From the NCBI GenBank assembly GCA_965603205.1, contig CBFDCC010000004.1:1-64000 (forward strand): a stretch of 64,000 bases of DNA, read 5' to 3'. Below the pieces are notes generated by a model. It was not told the DNA's origin, did no database searches, and saw only the letters and a list, made by a program, of their open reading frames with translations. This stretch comes from Temperatibacter sp965603205 (GTDB lineage Bacteria; Pseudomonadota; Alphaproteobacteria; Sphingomonadales; Kordiimonadaceae). Position numbers and translations under genes: made by a program. Positions 8,821 to 17,065 of the stretch are shown one piece after another (the first letter of the stretch is position 1; every line of letters begins with the position of its first letter).

Positions 8821-10092
8821 TCAAATTTTTACCCAATCTGGGTAACGAGGCAACACTTCTAAGCTAAAGTTAGAAGAATCACCGCTTCCAAACCCTACTG
8901 CAGGCACATAGATAAGCTGGTCTTCTCCACGCCAAATAGAGAGTAATGACGCTCGGGCCATCACAGGAATATTAGTTTGCTTGGCTGTGGGATAAGCCTG
9001 CACCAAGGCAGCCCAACCATTCTTACCAAGTGCACGCACCTGATAATCACCCACATCCAATCCATTATATTTAAGTTGATGATTATTTTCCCACACCATC
9101 ACGCATGCCAGTGATGCAGGTTTCATGGTTGATGCCTCTCGCCAAAATAACCAATCTCCATTTTTATCCTGAACTATTTGAACACCATGCAATGTACTGG
9201 CACGTTCAGTGCCGCCCATAATTCCATCATAAAGCCGCTGTGTTTTTTCTAATCGCGGCACATAATTCGCCCCAGATATAGTCTGTAATATGTCAGTTAG
9301 ACCTTTCAGCACTATCTCTTCGGGGTCACTATGTAATGCTGCTGATTTTAATCTTAGAATATGACCCTCATCCAAACTGACATGCGCGCGCAACCATTTA
9401 TCGCGGTAATGATCTAACGCCTCTTTACTGCGCCTCAGCTGCTTTGCTGTTTTAGACAGGCGCTCTGGGTTTAACCCTTCAACATCAGTATTTGCGAGCA
9501 TCTTACGCACTTTAATCCGCTCAAAGTCCGTATTCTCATTACTAGGGTCTTCTATCCACTGGATAGACCTAGCCGTTAAATAAGATTTTAACTGATCACT
9601 GGAATAGTCTAGCAACGGCCTAATGAGTGCTAGATCATCATGCAACGCGACATGTTCACTCATAGCGCTTAGGCCGTAGACACCAGACCCTCTTGCAAGC
9701 CTGAGCATAAAAGTTTCGGCCTGATCATCCATATGATGCGCCACGGCTAGCAGCCTCACACTGTTAGAGTGACACCAATTCGACATCAGTTTATAGCGCA
9801 ATTCACGCGCTGCCGCTTGAATATTACTGCTCGGCACGTCTCCAGTCCATGTAAGCGTTTCATGGGGAATATCATGAGCAGCCATCAAATCAGCGACCAT
9901 TTTGCATTCAGCGACTGCCTCAGTGCGTAGGCCGTGATTAACAGTCAGCGCAGTGATATTAAAATGCTCACTTAGTAGCAAGGCCAGCGCCAAACTATCA
10001 GCACCACCAGACACACCTACACCAATAGTCTCATTAGATTTAATGTCTAGAGAGTGTAATTTATCTCGTAAATTGTCAGCTGATAATACCAT
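8821..10092 (-). CDS. tilS: tRNA(Ile)-lysidine synthase
   Basis: TilS attaches lysine to C34 of the AUA-decoding tRNA-Ile. The N-terminal PP-loop ATPase motif SGGADS lies at residues 28-33, followed by TVNHGLR and the AHHMDDQAETFMLRLARGSG segment typical of TilS. The 423-residue length suits a TilS with the C-terminal domains, although these are poorly conserved here. It starts 6 bases after the cpoB stop, in the common cpoB-tilS-ftsH order. Confidence 0.95.
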   Translation of the reverse strand: MVLSADNLRDKLHSLDIKSNETIGVGVSGGADSLALALLLSEHFNITALTVNHGLRTEAVAECKMVADLMAAHDIPHETLTWTGDVPSSNIQAAARELRYKLMSNWCHSNSVRLLAVAHHMDDQAETFMLRLARGSGVYGLSAMSEHVALHDDLALIRPLLDYSSDQLKSYLTARSIQWIEDPSNENTDFERIKVRKMLANTDVEGLNPERLSKTAKQLRRSKEALDHYRDKWLRAHVSLDEGHILRLKSAALHSDPEEIVLKGLTDILQTISGANYVPRLEKTQRLYDGIMGGTERASTLHGVQIVQDKNGDWLFWREASTMKPASLACVMVWENNHQLKYNGLDVGDYQVRALGKNGWAALVQAYPTAKQTNIPVMARASLLSIWRGEDQLIYVPAVGFGSGDSSNFSLEVLPRYPDWVKI

Positions 10093-10098
10093 GAATAT

Positions 10099-10965
10099 CT
10101 ATTCACATTTTGCCTGCTCTGCCATACGTTTTATACGTGTAAGCACTCGCGCAGTTGGCTTAGTTTCGATACGAGCATAATCTGACATTGTCCTACAGGC
10201 CTCTTCCATTTCACCCATATTAATCAGTGTTTCGGTTAGTTCTAGCATAGATGCACCAACTTTATTGCTGTCTGGATGCTCGGTCACCACCATTAAAAAC
10301 TGACGCGCTGCACGCGTATTTTCCTTACGCATTAAGTAAATACGCCCAAGCCAGAATTTAGCATTGGCCACAATAGGGGATTTAGGATTTTCCTCTAGGA
10401 AAATCTGTAGCTGTTTTTCGCCATTCTCTAAGTCGCCTCTACGTACATAGGCAAAAGCTTGGTCAAATTTTTCTTTATCGCTAATACCGTTATCAATCAC
10501 AGTTGTTTTGGCCGCGGCCTTAGTCTTGTCTTCTTGCGCAGGCACTACAGACTCAGTATTAGGCGTAGCCGCAACTAGGGCAGGCTGAACAGTTGATGGT
10601 TTTGGCAATTCGCTAAAACGCAATTCCATATCCTTGCGCAGTAAATCCAAATCATCCTTTGCCATGCCCTGCTTATGCTCTAACTCTTCCAAGCGCCCCG
10701 TTACCAGACTGATTTGACGCTCTAAATTTCCAAGCTGTATATTGAGATCAGCATAAAGCATACGCATATCTTGATCGGGTCCAACATCAGATGTTTTTGG
10801 TGATTTATTACTCTCTGCATTTATTCTTTTTTGCATAGCCAATAGATGGCGCTCTAAATTTTCTACACGTGACCTAAGCTCTTTTGATGACTGTGCATTA
10901 GCACCCCCACCAGCAAGCCCGCCAATAAAAAAAGACGTAATAAGAAGTAATCGGATCAGACGCAT
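10099..10965 (-). CDS. cpoB: cell division coordinator CpoB / YbgF
   Basis: A periplasmic Tol-Pal-associated protein that in E. coli links outer-membrane constriction to PBP1B activity. A signal peptide (residues 1-24, ending ANAQS) precedes a predicted coiled coil (about 25-110, heptad-like Leu/Ile spacing). A variable Ala/Thr linker follows, then TPR-like repeats from about residue 165 (FDQAFAYVRRGDLENGEKQ, AKFWLGRIYL). The ribosome-binding site is GAGGTG, 8 bases before ATG. A terminator separates it from pal. Confidence 0.92.
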   Translation of the reverse strand: MRLIRLLLITSFFIGGLAGGGANAQSSKELRSRVENLERHLLAMQKRINAESNKSPKTSDVGPDQDMRMLYADLNIQLGNLERQISLVTGRLEELEHKQGMAKDDLDLLRKDMELRFSELPKPSTVQPALVAATPNTESVVPAQEDKTKAAAKTTVIDNGISDKEKFDQAFAYVRRGDLENGEKQLQIFLEENPKSPIVANAKFWLGRIYLMRKENTRAARQFLMVVTEHPDSNKVGASMLELTETLINMGEMEEACRTMSDYARIETKPTARVLTRIKRMAEQAKCE

Positions 10966-11061
10966 TTGAAATTCACCTCGAACAATGATATTTTATTCAC
11001 TTATATAAGAAAAAAGAGACAAAATTACGGCTTCCACCTATATTGCACCTTCTGTAACAAC

Positions 11062-11096
11062 AAACCCCGCCCCGGCAATCCGGAACGGGGTTTTAA
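11062..11096 (-). terminator. intrinsic terminator after pal
   Basis: AAACCCCG and CGGGGTTT arms enclose a GC-rich loop 20-50 bases downstream of the pal stop. On the minus strand the hairpin is followed by GTTGTT, a modest T-tract. It would partly uncouple pal from cpoB. Confidence 0.75.
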
Positions 11097-11117
11097 CTAT
11101 TTAACTATGTTCGACCT

Positions 11118-11648
11118 TTAGTCGAGAACAAGAACACCGCGACGGTTTTGCTTGTATGATGATTCCATAGAACCAACAACAGCAGGACGTTCCTTACCAT
11201 AACTTACAGTCTTAAGACGGTATGATGAAACACCGCGCGCTACGAGATAATTTTTCACAGCTACAGCACGACGCTCGCCAAGTGCCAAGTTGTAATCGCG
11301 TGTACCGCGCTCATCGCAGTGACCTTCAACAGTCGCCTTAACGTTGCCGTAATGCATTAACCAATCGGCTTGTTTATTAAGCAGGTTACGACCCATATCT
11401 GTTAGCTCTGAGCTATCATATGCGAAGAATACACGATCACTACCAGCAAAAATAGAAAGACCAGGCTGTGACGCCCCGCCCCACTTTTGAAGTTCTAGAT
11501 CCTCAGCAGAAACTAGTGGCGTAGAAACAGCAGCAGGTGCGCCACCTTGATCAACAGTTTCAACTGGCGCTGGTGGCGGATCACCCGCACAAGCAGCTAA
11601 AAGCAATGCAACAGCAGAAACAAATGCAAGTTTCAAATTAAATTTCAT
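11118..11648 (-). CDS. pal: peptidoglycan-associated lipoprotein Pal
   Basis: An outer-membrane lipoprotein that binds peptidoglycan and the Tol complex. The lipobox is LLAAC with the lipidated Cys at residue 20. The C-terminal OmpA-like domain has the GHCDERGTRDYNLALGERRA signature that binds diaminopimelate. The start at 11648 is set by a strong GGAGGAAG ribosome-binding site 5 bases upstream, rather than the in-frame codon at 11690; this gives 176 residues. tolB, usually directly upstream, is missing, and pal is first in its transcript here. Confidence 0.96.
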   Translation of the reverse strand: MKFNLKLAFVSAVALLLAACAGDPPPAPVETVDQGGAPAAVSTPLVSAEDLELQKWGGASQPGLSIFAGSDRVFFAYDSSELTDMGRNLLNKQADWLMHYGNVKATVEGHCDERGTRDYNLALGERRAVAVKNYLVARGVSSYRLKTVSYGKERPAVVGSMESSYKQNRRGVLVLD

Positions 11649-11994
11649 AATCTTCCTCCAAAGGTTGGGACCACCCCATACCATATCCATAATACTTCAG
11701 ACAATCCTATTATAAATTGGTTACAGTGTATAAATCACACCCAATATAATAGTATTTTTTTTTAAACTATAATCATGGATTACGATGATTACAAGCCCAC
11801 AAACGCATCAAAATACAATAAATGTTAATATTTTCATAACACTTACCACCGCCGTAGCCTACAATTTCCTTAATATATGATCAATTTTATAGTATTTACA
11901 TTACCTATCTAATAAATATTCATAGTGTTTGACCTTAAATTAAGCCATACCATAACGTCTTTAACCTATCTACACAATCAGCCGAGACAGAATT
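11649..11994. other. divergent promoter region pal / ygfZ
   Basis: 346 strongly AT-rich bases between divergent genes. It holds a run of nine T (near 11756-11763), an AATCA/TGATT inverted repeat (11771-11790) and several TATA-like hexamers. It is likely to contain promoters for both sides; no specific regulator site is recognised. Confidence 0.4.
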
Positions 11995-12813
11995 ATGACA
12001 AACCATGCTTTAAAACTAAAAAACCGAAGTGCGATTAAGCTGACAGGGCCAGATGCTAAAAGCTTACTGCAAGGGCTAATTACAAATGATATCAAAAACT
12101 TAGACAGTGATAATCCTTTATACGCAGGGCTGCTTTCTCCTCAGGGGAAATATCTGTTTGATTTCATCGTCACTCAGCATGGTGATGATATCTATCTTGA
12201 TTGTGAACGTGAGCGTGCGCCAGATTTATGGCGAAAATTGATGATGTATAAATTACGCGCAGACGCCGAGATCACTGATGAAAGTGATAGTGTTAATATT
12301 TGGGCTATTTGGGGTGACGAGGATATCACCGGCATCATTTACCAAGACCCACGTCACTGGAAAATTGGCAGGCGCGCTATCGTTAAAAAAGGCCATAATC
12401 TCATCATCCCAGATGATGGCACTCATCCCTGCGACCCTTTAAAGCAAGGGCAATATGACATTGAACGCATTACACTTGGCATTCCCGATGGCACGCGTGA
12501 TATTATCGCTGATAAAAACTTTTGGCTGGAATGCCGTGCAGAGGCCCTAAATGGTGTTAATTTCCACAAGGGGTGTTATATCGGCCAAGAGCAAACCGCA
12601 CGTATGAAACACCGCGCTACACTCAAGAAAAGCCTAGTACCTGTACGTATTGATGGCGGCGCACCCGAATTTGGTACTGAAATTCAAACGAGTGAAGGTA
12701 AAAAAGTAGGCGACATACGCTCCAGTGAAGGTGACTTTGCCATAGCCTACATTCGAGTGGAATATTCAGACACGCCAATCTTTGCAGAAAGCAAAGCAAT
12801 CACGGTTCTTTAG
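11995..12813 (+). CDS. ygfZ: folate-binding YgfZ-type protein
   Basis: A folate-binding protein related to the GcvT aminomethyltransferase, implicated in iron-sulfur enzyme maintenance and tRNA modification in E. coli. The family signature KGCYIGQEQTARMKHR is present near residues 198-213, with the redox-relevant Cys. The N-terminal KSLLQGLITNDI and LSPQGKYLFDF segments are typical. It has 272 residues. It is transcribed away from pal and not obviously in an operon with the next genes (102-base gap). Confidence 0.92.
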   Translation: MTNHALKLKNRSAIKLTGPDAKSLLQGLITNDIKNLDSDNPLYAGLLSPQGKYLFDFIVTQHGDDIYLDCERERAPDLWRKLMMYKLRADAEITDESDSVNIWAIWGDEDITGIIYQDPRHWKIGRRAIVKKGHNLIIPDDGTHPCDPLKQGQYDIERITLGIPDGTRDIIADKNFWLECRAEALNGVNFHKGCYIGQEQTARMKHRATLKKSLVPVRIDGGAPEFGTEIQTSEGKKVGDIRSSEGDFAIAYIRVEYSDTPIFAESKAITVL

Positions 12814-12915
12814 GAAATAGATACCCGCGCGCATACCCGCGGCGTTCTATCTAATACCTCATAAAATGCTTGCAAATATATTGCCGTCCCTATCATATGG
12901 ATGGGGAGGTATATT

Positions 12916-13026
12916 ATGAGCAAAAAATTATCAAAAACTCAAAAACTTAAAGAGAAGAAAAAGCTGATAGCACTGAGTTTAACAGTGATTGTCATTCTGC
13001 TCTCGCTTATCATTTCAGCAACTTAA
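12916..13026 (+). CDS. small single-pass membrane protein (36 aa)
   Basis: A short ORF with a near-perfect ribosome-binding site (GGGGAGGT, 5 bases before ATG). The product has a lysine-rich N-terminal half (residues 1-16) and one hydrophobic stretch (about 17-35), so it probably has its N-terminus in the cytosol and a single membrane helix. It ends 9 bases before the NUDIX gene and is likely co-transcribed with it. I do not recognise the family and assign no function. The strong start signal and clean codons argue that it is real. Confidence 0.7.
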   Translation: MSKKLSKTQKLKEKKKLIALSLTVIVILLSLIISAT

Positions 13027-13035
13027 GGGTCATCA

Positions 13036-13470
13036 ATGAGCTACACCTATGAATACCCCCGCCCGGGCGTAACGACTGATATGGTAGCCTTTGGTCATGA
13101 TCCATCTGGGGGAAAACATCTACTGCTCATTAAACGCGGCCATGAACCCTGGGTAGGCGAGTGGGCCTTGCCTGGTGGGTTTCTTGAGATGGATGAAGAG
13201 CTAGATGTTGGTGTGTGTCGCGAATTTCTAGAGGAAACAGGATTAAGCGTACCGCCTAGTGAGGCAATACAAGTGGGCGCCTTTGGCGGCGTCGATCGCG
13301 ACCCACGCATGCGCCTGCTCACCATAGCTTTTACGCATAGTTTTGATGGATTACCGGCACCAAATGCGGGCGATGATGCTGCTGATGCGCGCTGGTGGCC
13401 CCTAGACAGCCTACCCAAAGTCATCACAGATCACAGTGATATTATAGAATCTGCCCTAGGACTTAGTTAG
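13036..13470 (+). CDS. NUDIX hydrolase
   Basis: A 144-residue NUDIX hydrolase. The full Nudix box lies at residues 48-70: G, five residues, E, seven residues, then REFLEETGL. The N-terminal TTDMVAFG and LLLIKRGHEPWVGEWALPGG fit the ADP-ribose or nucleotide-sugar pyrophosphatase branch. The substrate is not determined. The 3' end overlaps the convergent methyltransferase gene by 15 bases. Confidence 0.9.
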   Translation: MSYTYEYPRPGVTTDMVAFGHDPSGGKHLLLIKRGHEPWVGEWALPGGFLEMDEELDVGVCREFLEETGLSVPPSEAIQVGAFGGVDRDPRMRLLTIAFTHSFDGLPAPNAGDDAADARWWPLDSLPKVITDHSDIIESALGLS

Positions 13471-14088
13471 AAAAATAACATCTGAGCCGATAAATTCTAT
13501 CTTTGCGTCTAGGCCGCCCGCTAACCACTTAAAAGTCGTCTCAGAGAAAAAGCAAATGTGCGTTGGATCATTTTTATAATGCCATGTGGCAAAACGACCC
13601 TGATCCATCACCAACTTAGTCATTATCCCTAATGTGCCCTTGGGTTTTAACATACCCCAAAGCTGCGCAAGTGTCTCTAGGGGGGCTTTCAAATGCTCCA
13701 CCACTTCTGTCGCGGTGATGAAATCATACTCATCTGATAATACTGATTTGTCAGGCATATAATATTTGTCGTAAAGCGCTACTGTATGCCCTGCATCCTC
13801 TATCAGCCTCGGCAAAGCAGAAGCCGGCCCACAGCCGAAATCTAAACCGCTTGAGTTTGGCTCTAACCTATCCAGTAATGGCAGCGTTAAATGTGATAAA
13901 AACTGTTGGTACCCTGAGTCATTGGGGTCATTTTCATGGAAATCATATTCAGTTTTTTCATCAAATTCTGAAAGGTGAAATCGCGATGGTACAAAAACAA
14001 GGCTGCATATATCACAGCGCAAATAGCTGCGTTTTTTATCTTGGTGAAAATCCTGAACTGAATCTGCGCCACATAAGGGACAAGACAT
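13456..14088 (-). CDS. class I SAM-dependent methyltransferase with N-terminal zinc ribbon
   Basis: 210 residues. An N-terminal CPLCG..CDIC pair of CxxC motifs (residues 3-29) could bind zinc. A Rossmann SAM-binding domain follows, with motif I LDFGCGPAS and the acidic post-II segment ATEVVEHL. This resembles the YgiQ/UbiG-like methyltransferases that carry a zinc ribbon; the substrate is unknown. Its ATG overlaps the ppdK stop (TAATG), so it is translationally coupled to ppdK. Confidence 0.82.
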   Translation of the reverse strand: MSCPLCGADSVQDFHQDKKRSYLRCDICSLVFVPSRFHLSEFDEKTEYDFHENDPNDSGYQQFLSHLTLPLLDRLEPNSSGLDFGCGPASALPRLIEDAGHTVALYDKYYMPDKSVLSDEYDFITATEVVEHLKAPLETLAQLWGMLKPKGTLGIMTKLVMDQGRFATWHYKNDPTHICFFSETTFKWLAGGLDAKIEFIGSDVIFLTKS

Positions 14089-16751
14089 TAATCTTCTCTA
14101 ATCGCAGCCTGTGCAGCCGCTAATCTGGCAATCGGCACACGGTAAGGCGAACAAGACACATAATCTAATCCCGTACGGTGGAAAAAATCAATAGAGTCTG
14201 GGTCGCCGCCATGCTCACCGCAAATCCCAAGGATCAGATTAGGGTTTGTTATTCTGCCGCGTTCGCTGCCTATTTGCACCAATTCCCCAACACCTTCTTG
14301 ATCAATAGTGACAAAAGGGTCTTTTTTAAAGATGTCTAACCTTACATATTCATCCAAGAAATGCGCGGCGTCATCACGGCTAATACCAATGCATGTTTGG
14401 GTTAAATCGTTGGTACCAAAACTAAAGAAATCAGCCGCTTCAGCAATTTCCCGTGCGCGCAATGCAGCGCGCGGCAACTCGATCATCGTACCAACACGGT
14501 ATTTAACCTCACGGCCCTTATCTGCAAAAACCTTAAGCGCGACCTTATCCACATAGTCACGCAGAATCTTTAGCTCCGACAGAGTAGCTATCAGCGGAAT
14601 CATGATCTCTGGCTCTACTGTTTCGCCCGTTTCCACCTCAACAGCAATCGCCGCCTCAAAAATTGCCTGAGCCTGCATTTCATAAATCTCAGGATATGTA
14701 ATCCCAACACGGCACCCACGGTGACCGAGCATGGGGTTAAATTCATGCATTTCGATGGCACGCCGCCGTATGGTTTCAACATCCTTACCAATGGATTCTG
14801 CTACCTGTTCAAAATCGATATCCTGTGTAGGCAAAAATTCATGCAATGGCGGATCAAATAATCTAATCGTCACGGGAGTTCCACGCATCAATTTAAATAT
14901 TTTTTCAAAATCACTGCGCTGCATAGGCAGTAAATCATGCAATGCCTTGCGCCGTCCCTCTGCGCCATCAGCCAAAATCATCTCACGCATGGCAACAATG
15001 CGGTCATTGTCAAAGAACATATGCTCTGTGCGGCAAAGACCAATACCTTCTGCGCCAAAACCACGCGCCGTTGCAAGTTCAACAGGGCTTTCAGCGTTAG
15101 TACGTACTTTTAATCGGCGGCGCGTGTCAGCCCACTGCATTAATGTGGCAAAATCACCCGCCATTTCAGCCTGCACCACAGCAACCTCACCAATCATTAC
15201 ATCGCCAGACACACCGCAAATAGTGATAATATCACCCTCGTTCACCACACGACCACCGCACGTCATGGTGCCAGAATCCGTATCGATATCTAATCTGCTA
15301 GCGCCCGTAACACAGGGGCGCCCCATACCACGCGCGACAACGGCGGCGTGACTGGTCATACCACCGCGCGCCGTCAGCACACCTTTGGCCGCATGTAATC
15401 CATGAATATCCTCAGGGCTTGTCTCGGTTGTACATAGTATCACTTGCTTGCCTGCCCGCGACCATATCTCTGCCTTTTCCGCGTCAAACACCACAGCACC
15501 ACTCACAGCACCAGGGGCGGCAGCAATGCCGTTTGCAAACACATCTTTTGGTGCTTCTTCATCCAGTGTTGAGTGTAACAGTTGCTCCAACCGGCTTGGG
15601 TCGACACGCATTAAGGCACGACGTTGGTCAATGATGCCCTCATTCACATAATCCACGGCAATTTTAATCATCGCAGAGGGTGAGGATTCGCCATCTTGGG
15701 TTTGCAGCAACCATAACGTACCCTGTTGCACCGTAAATTCGATACGCTGCATCTCGCGGTAGTGCCATTCCAGCTTTATACAAATCTTGTCTAATTCTTC
15801 AAATATTTCAGGCAACTCTTCTTGCATGGATAAGGCGTCCATATCCCGTTTGGCACGCCTAGCCTTGGTCATTGCATGGGCTTTGCGTAAACCTGCAACC
15901 ACATCATGGCCTTGCGCGTTTGGCATATAGTCGCCATACCCATCACGCGCGCCCGTTATAGGGTTACGGGAAAATGTAATGCCTGTACCTGAATTTTTAC
16001 CTAAATTACCAAAGACCATTACTTGAACAGTCGTGGCCGTACCCCAATCAAAGTCCATGTTATTCATCTTGCGGTACATCTGCGCCGATGAACTTTCCCA
16101 ACTGAGCAATATCGCCTCAATAGACGCTGTCAACTGGTCCCATGGGTTTTGCGGAAAGTCACGCCCGTCCTCAGCCTTAATCTTCTTTTTAAATTGGCCA
16201 CATAATTTGCGCCAATCATCAGCCTGCAACTGATCATCCATAATGAGGTTTGCAGTATCTTTATGATCCTGAATCAAATCCTCAAAATGGTAATGATCAA
16301 CACCCATCACCGTATCAGCATATGTTTGAATGAACCGTGCATAGCAATCCCATGCGAAACGCTCGTCGCCACTGGTCTTGGCTAATCCCTTAACCGTCTC
16401 GTCATTCAGACCCAGATTCAACACAGCGTCCATCATACCCTTCATAGAGATACGAGAGCTAGCGCGCACAGATAGAATAAGCGGGTTTTTAGGGTCGGCA
16501 AATTTCGTCGTTACTATTTCTTCCAAATCTTCGATAGCTGTTTCTAGCTGATGGTGTAAATTAGCGGGAAGCTTTTTGTCGTGTTCAAAGAAATGACGGC
16601 ACATACCCGTTGTCAGCGTAAAACCAGGTGGGATTGGCAGACCAAGCGATGTCATCTCGGCCAGATGTGCGCCCTTAAAGCCAAGTTCATGCGTCATCGA
16701 CGCACCGCCCTGCGCAGAACCATCTCCAAAACTAAAGGCCCATTTGGTCAT
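14088..16751 (-). CDS. ppdK: pyruvate, phosphate dikinase
   Basis: PPDK interconverts pyruvate, ATP and Pi with PEP, AMP and PPi, at the glycolysis/gluconeogenesis node. The N-terminal ATP-grasp domain begins KWAFSFGDGSAQ. The phosphohistidine domain has GGMTSHAAVVARGMG with the catalytic His near residue 468. The C-terminal PEP barrel has the active Cys in GICGEHGGDP. The start at 16751 (MTKWAF) matches family N-termini better than the in-frame ATG at 16763. It has 887 residues. It follows glyS on the same strand after a repeat-filled gap, an order common in Alphaproteobacteria. Confidence 0.97.
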   Translation of the reverse strand: MTKWAFSFGDGSAQGGASMTHELGFKGAHLAEMTSLGLPIPPGFTLTTGMCRHFFEHDKKLPANLHHQLETAIEDLEEIVTTKFADPKNPLILSVRASSRISMKGMMDAVLNLGLNDETVKGLAKTSGDERFAWDCYARFIQTYADTVMGVDHYHFEDLIQDHKDTANLIMDDQLQADDWRKLCGQFKKKIKAEDGRDFPQNPWDQLTASIEAILLSWESSSAQMYRKMNNMDFDWGTATTVQVMVFGNLGKNSGTGITFSRNPITGARDGYGDYMPNAQGHDVVAGLRKAHAMTKARRAKRDMDALSMQEELPEIFEELDKICIKLEWHYREMQRIEFTVQQGTLWLLQTQDGESSPSAMIKIAVDYVNEGIIDQRRALMRVDPSRLEQLLHSTLDEEAPKDVFANGIAAAPGAVSGAVVFDAEKAEIWSRAGKQVILCTTETSPEDIHGLHAAKGVLTARGGMTSHAAVVARGMGRPCVTGASRLDIDTDSGTMTCGGRVVNEGDIITICGVSGDVMIGEVAVVQAEMAGDFATLMQWADTRRRLKVRTNAESPVELATARGFGAEGIGLCRTEHMFFDNDRIVAMREMILADGAEGRRKALHDLLPMQRSDFEKIFKLMRGTPVTIRLFDPPLHEFLPTQDIDFEQVAESIGKDVETIRRRAIEMHEFNPMLGHRGCRVGITYPEIYEMQAQAIFEAAIAVEVETGETVEPEIMIPLIATLSELKILRDYVDKVALKVFADKGREVKYRVGTMIELPRAALRAREIAEAADFFSFGTNDLTQTCIGISRDDAAHFLDEYVRLDIFKKDPFVTIDQEGVGELVQIGSERGRITNPNLILGICGEHGGDPDSIDFFHRTGLDYVSCSPYRVPIARLAAAQAAIRED

Positions 16752-16891
16752 AATATTTCTCATACAGCATTAAAAACGCAACATAATTTCTTACATACGC
16801 AGAATATCCTTACGCTGCAATAACTTATTTAAGGTATACGTGAAAAAATATTACACTGCATCATATTTACATCTTTTAAGTCTAGAAGTTC

Positions 16892-16929
16892 CTCGCTAAA
16901 GCTCGGCCTCCCACTTGGTCGGTACGGAT
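16892..16929. repeat. fragment of the 64-bp repeat family
   Basis: One stretch joins motifs from two other loci. CTCGCTAAAGCTC matches 116-128 near the window start. CCTCCCACTTGGTCGGTACG is the reverse complement of part of the array at 59059-59245. This links the two arrays as one family. Confidence 0.7.
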
Positions 16930-16963
16930 ACTAATGCATCCTATTTACGGCTTATCCTGAATC

Positions 16964-17045
16964 TCGTCACTCCCGCTTAGGCGGGAGTCTATGACTGATA
17001 TAGTGCTCTATATTCAAAATAGATTCCCGCCTGCGCGGGAATGAC
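16964..17045. repeat. palindromic MITE-like intergenic repeat
   Basis: An imperfect inverted repeat of about 82 bases. Outer CGTCA/TGACG arms enclose two GC hairpins (CTCCCGC/GCGGGAG and TTCCCGC/GCGGGAA), with TCTAT and ATAGA arms between them. The same architecture recurs at 55813-55912, with a half copy at 27170. It encodes no protein. Confidence 0.75.
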
Positions 17046-17065
17046 GTGATTTGGGGTTGATAAAA

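Larger units (their letters stand above)
16752..17065. other. repeat-containing gap between glyS and ppdK
   Basis: About 310 bases without a gene. It holds an AT-rich ppdK promoter region (16752-16885), a fragment of the 64-bp repeat family (16892-16929) and a palindromic MITE-like repeat (16964-17045) ending shortly after the glyS stop. Confidence 0.6.

Noticed and set aside
13095..13427. 110-codon minus-strand ORF
   Set aside because: A shadow of the NUDIX gene; low-complexity Ser/Arg-rich product.
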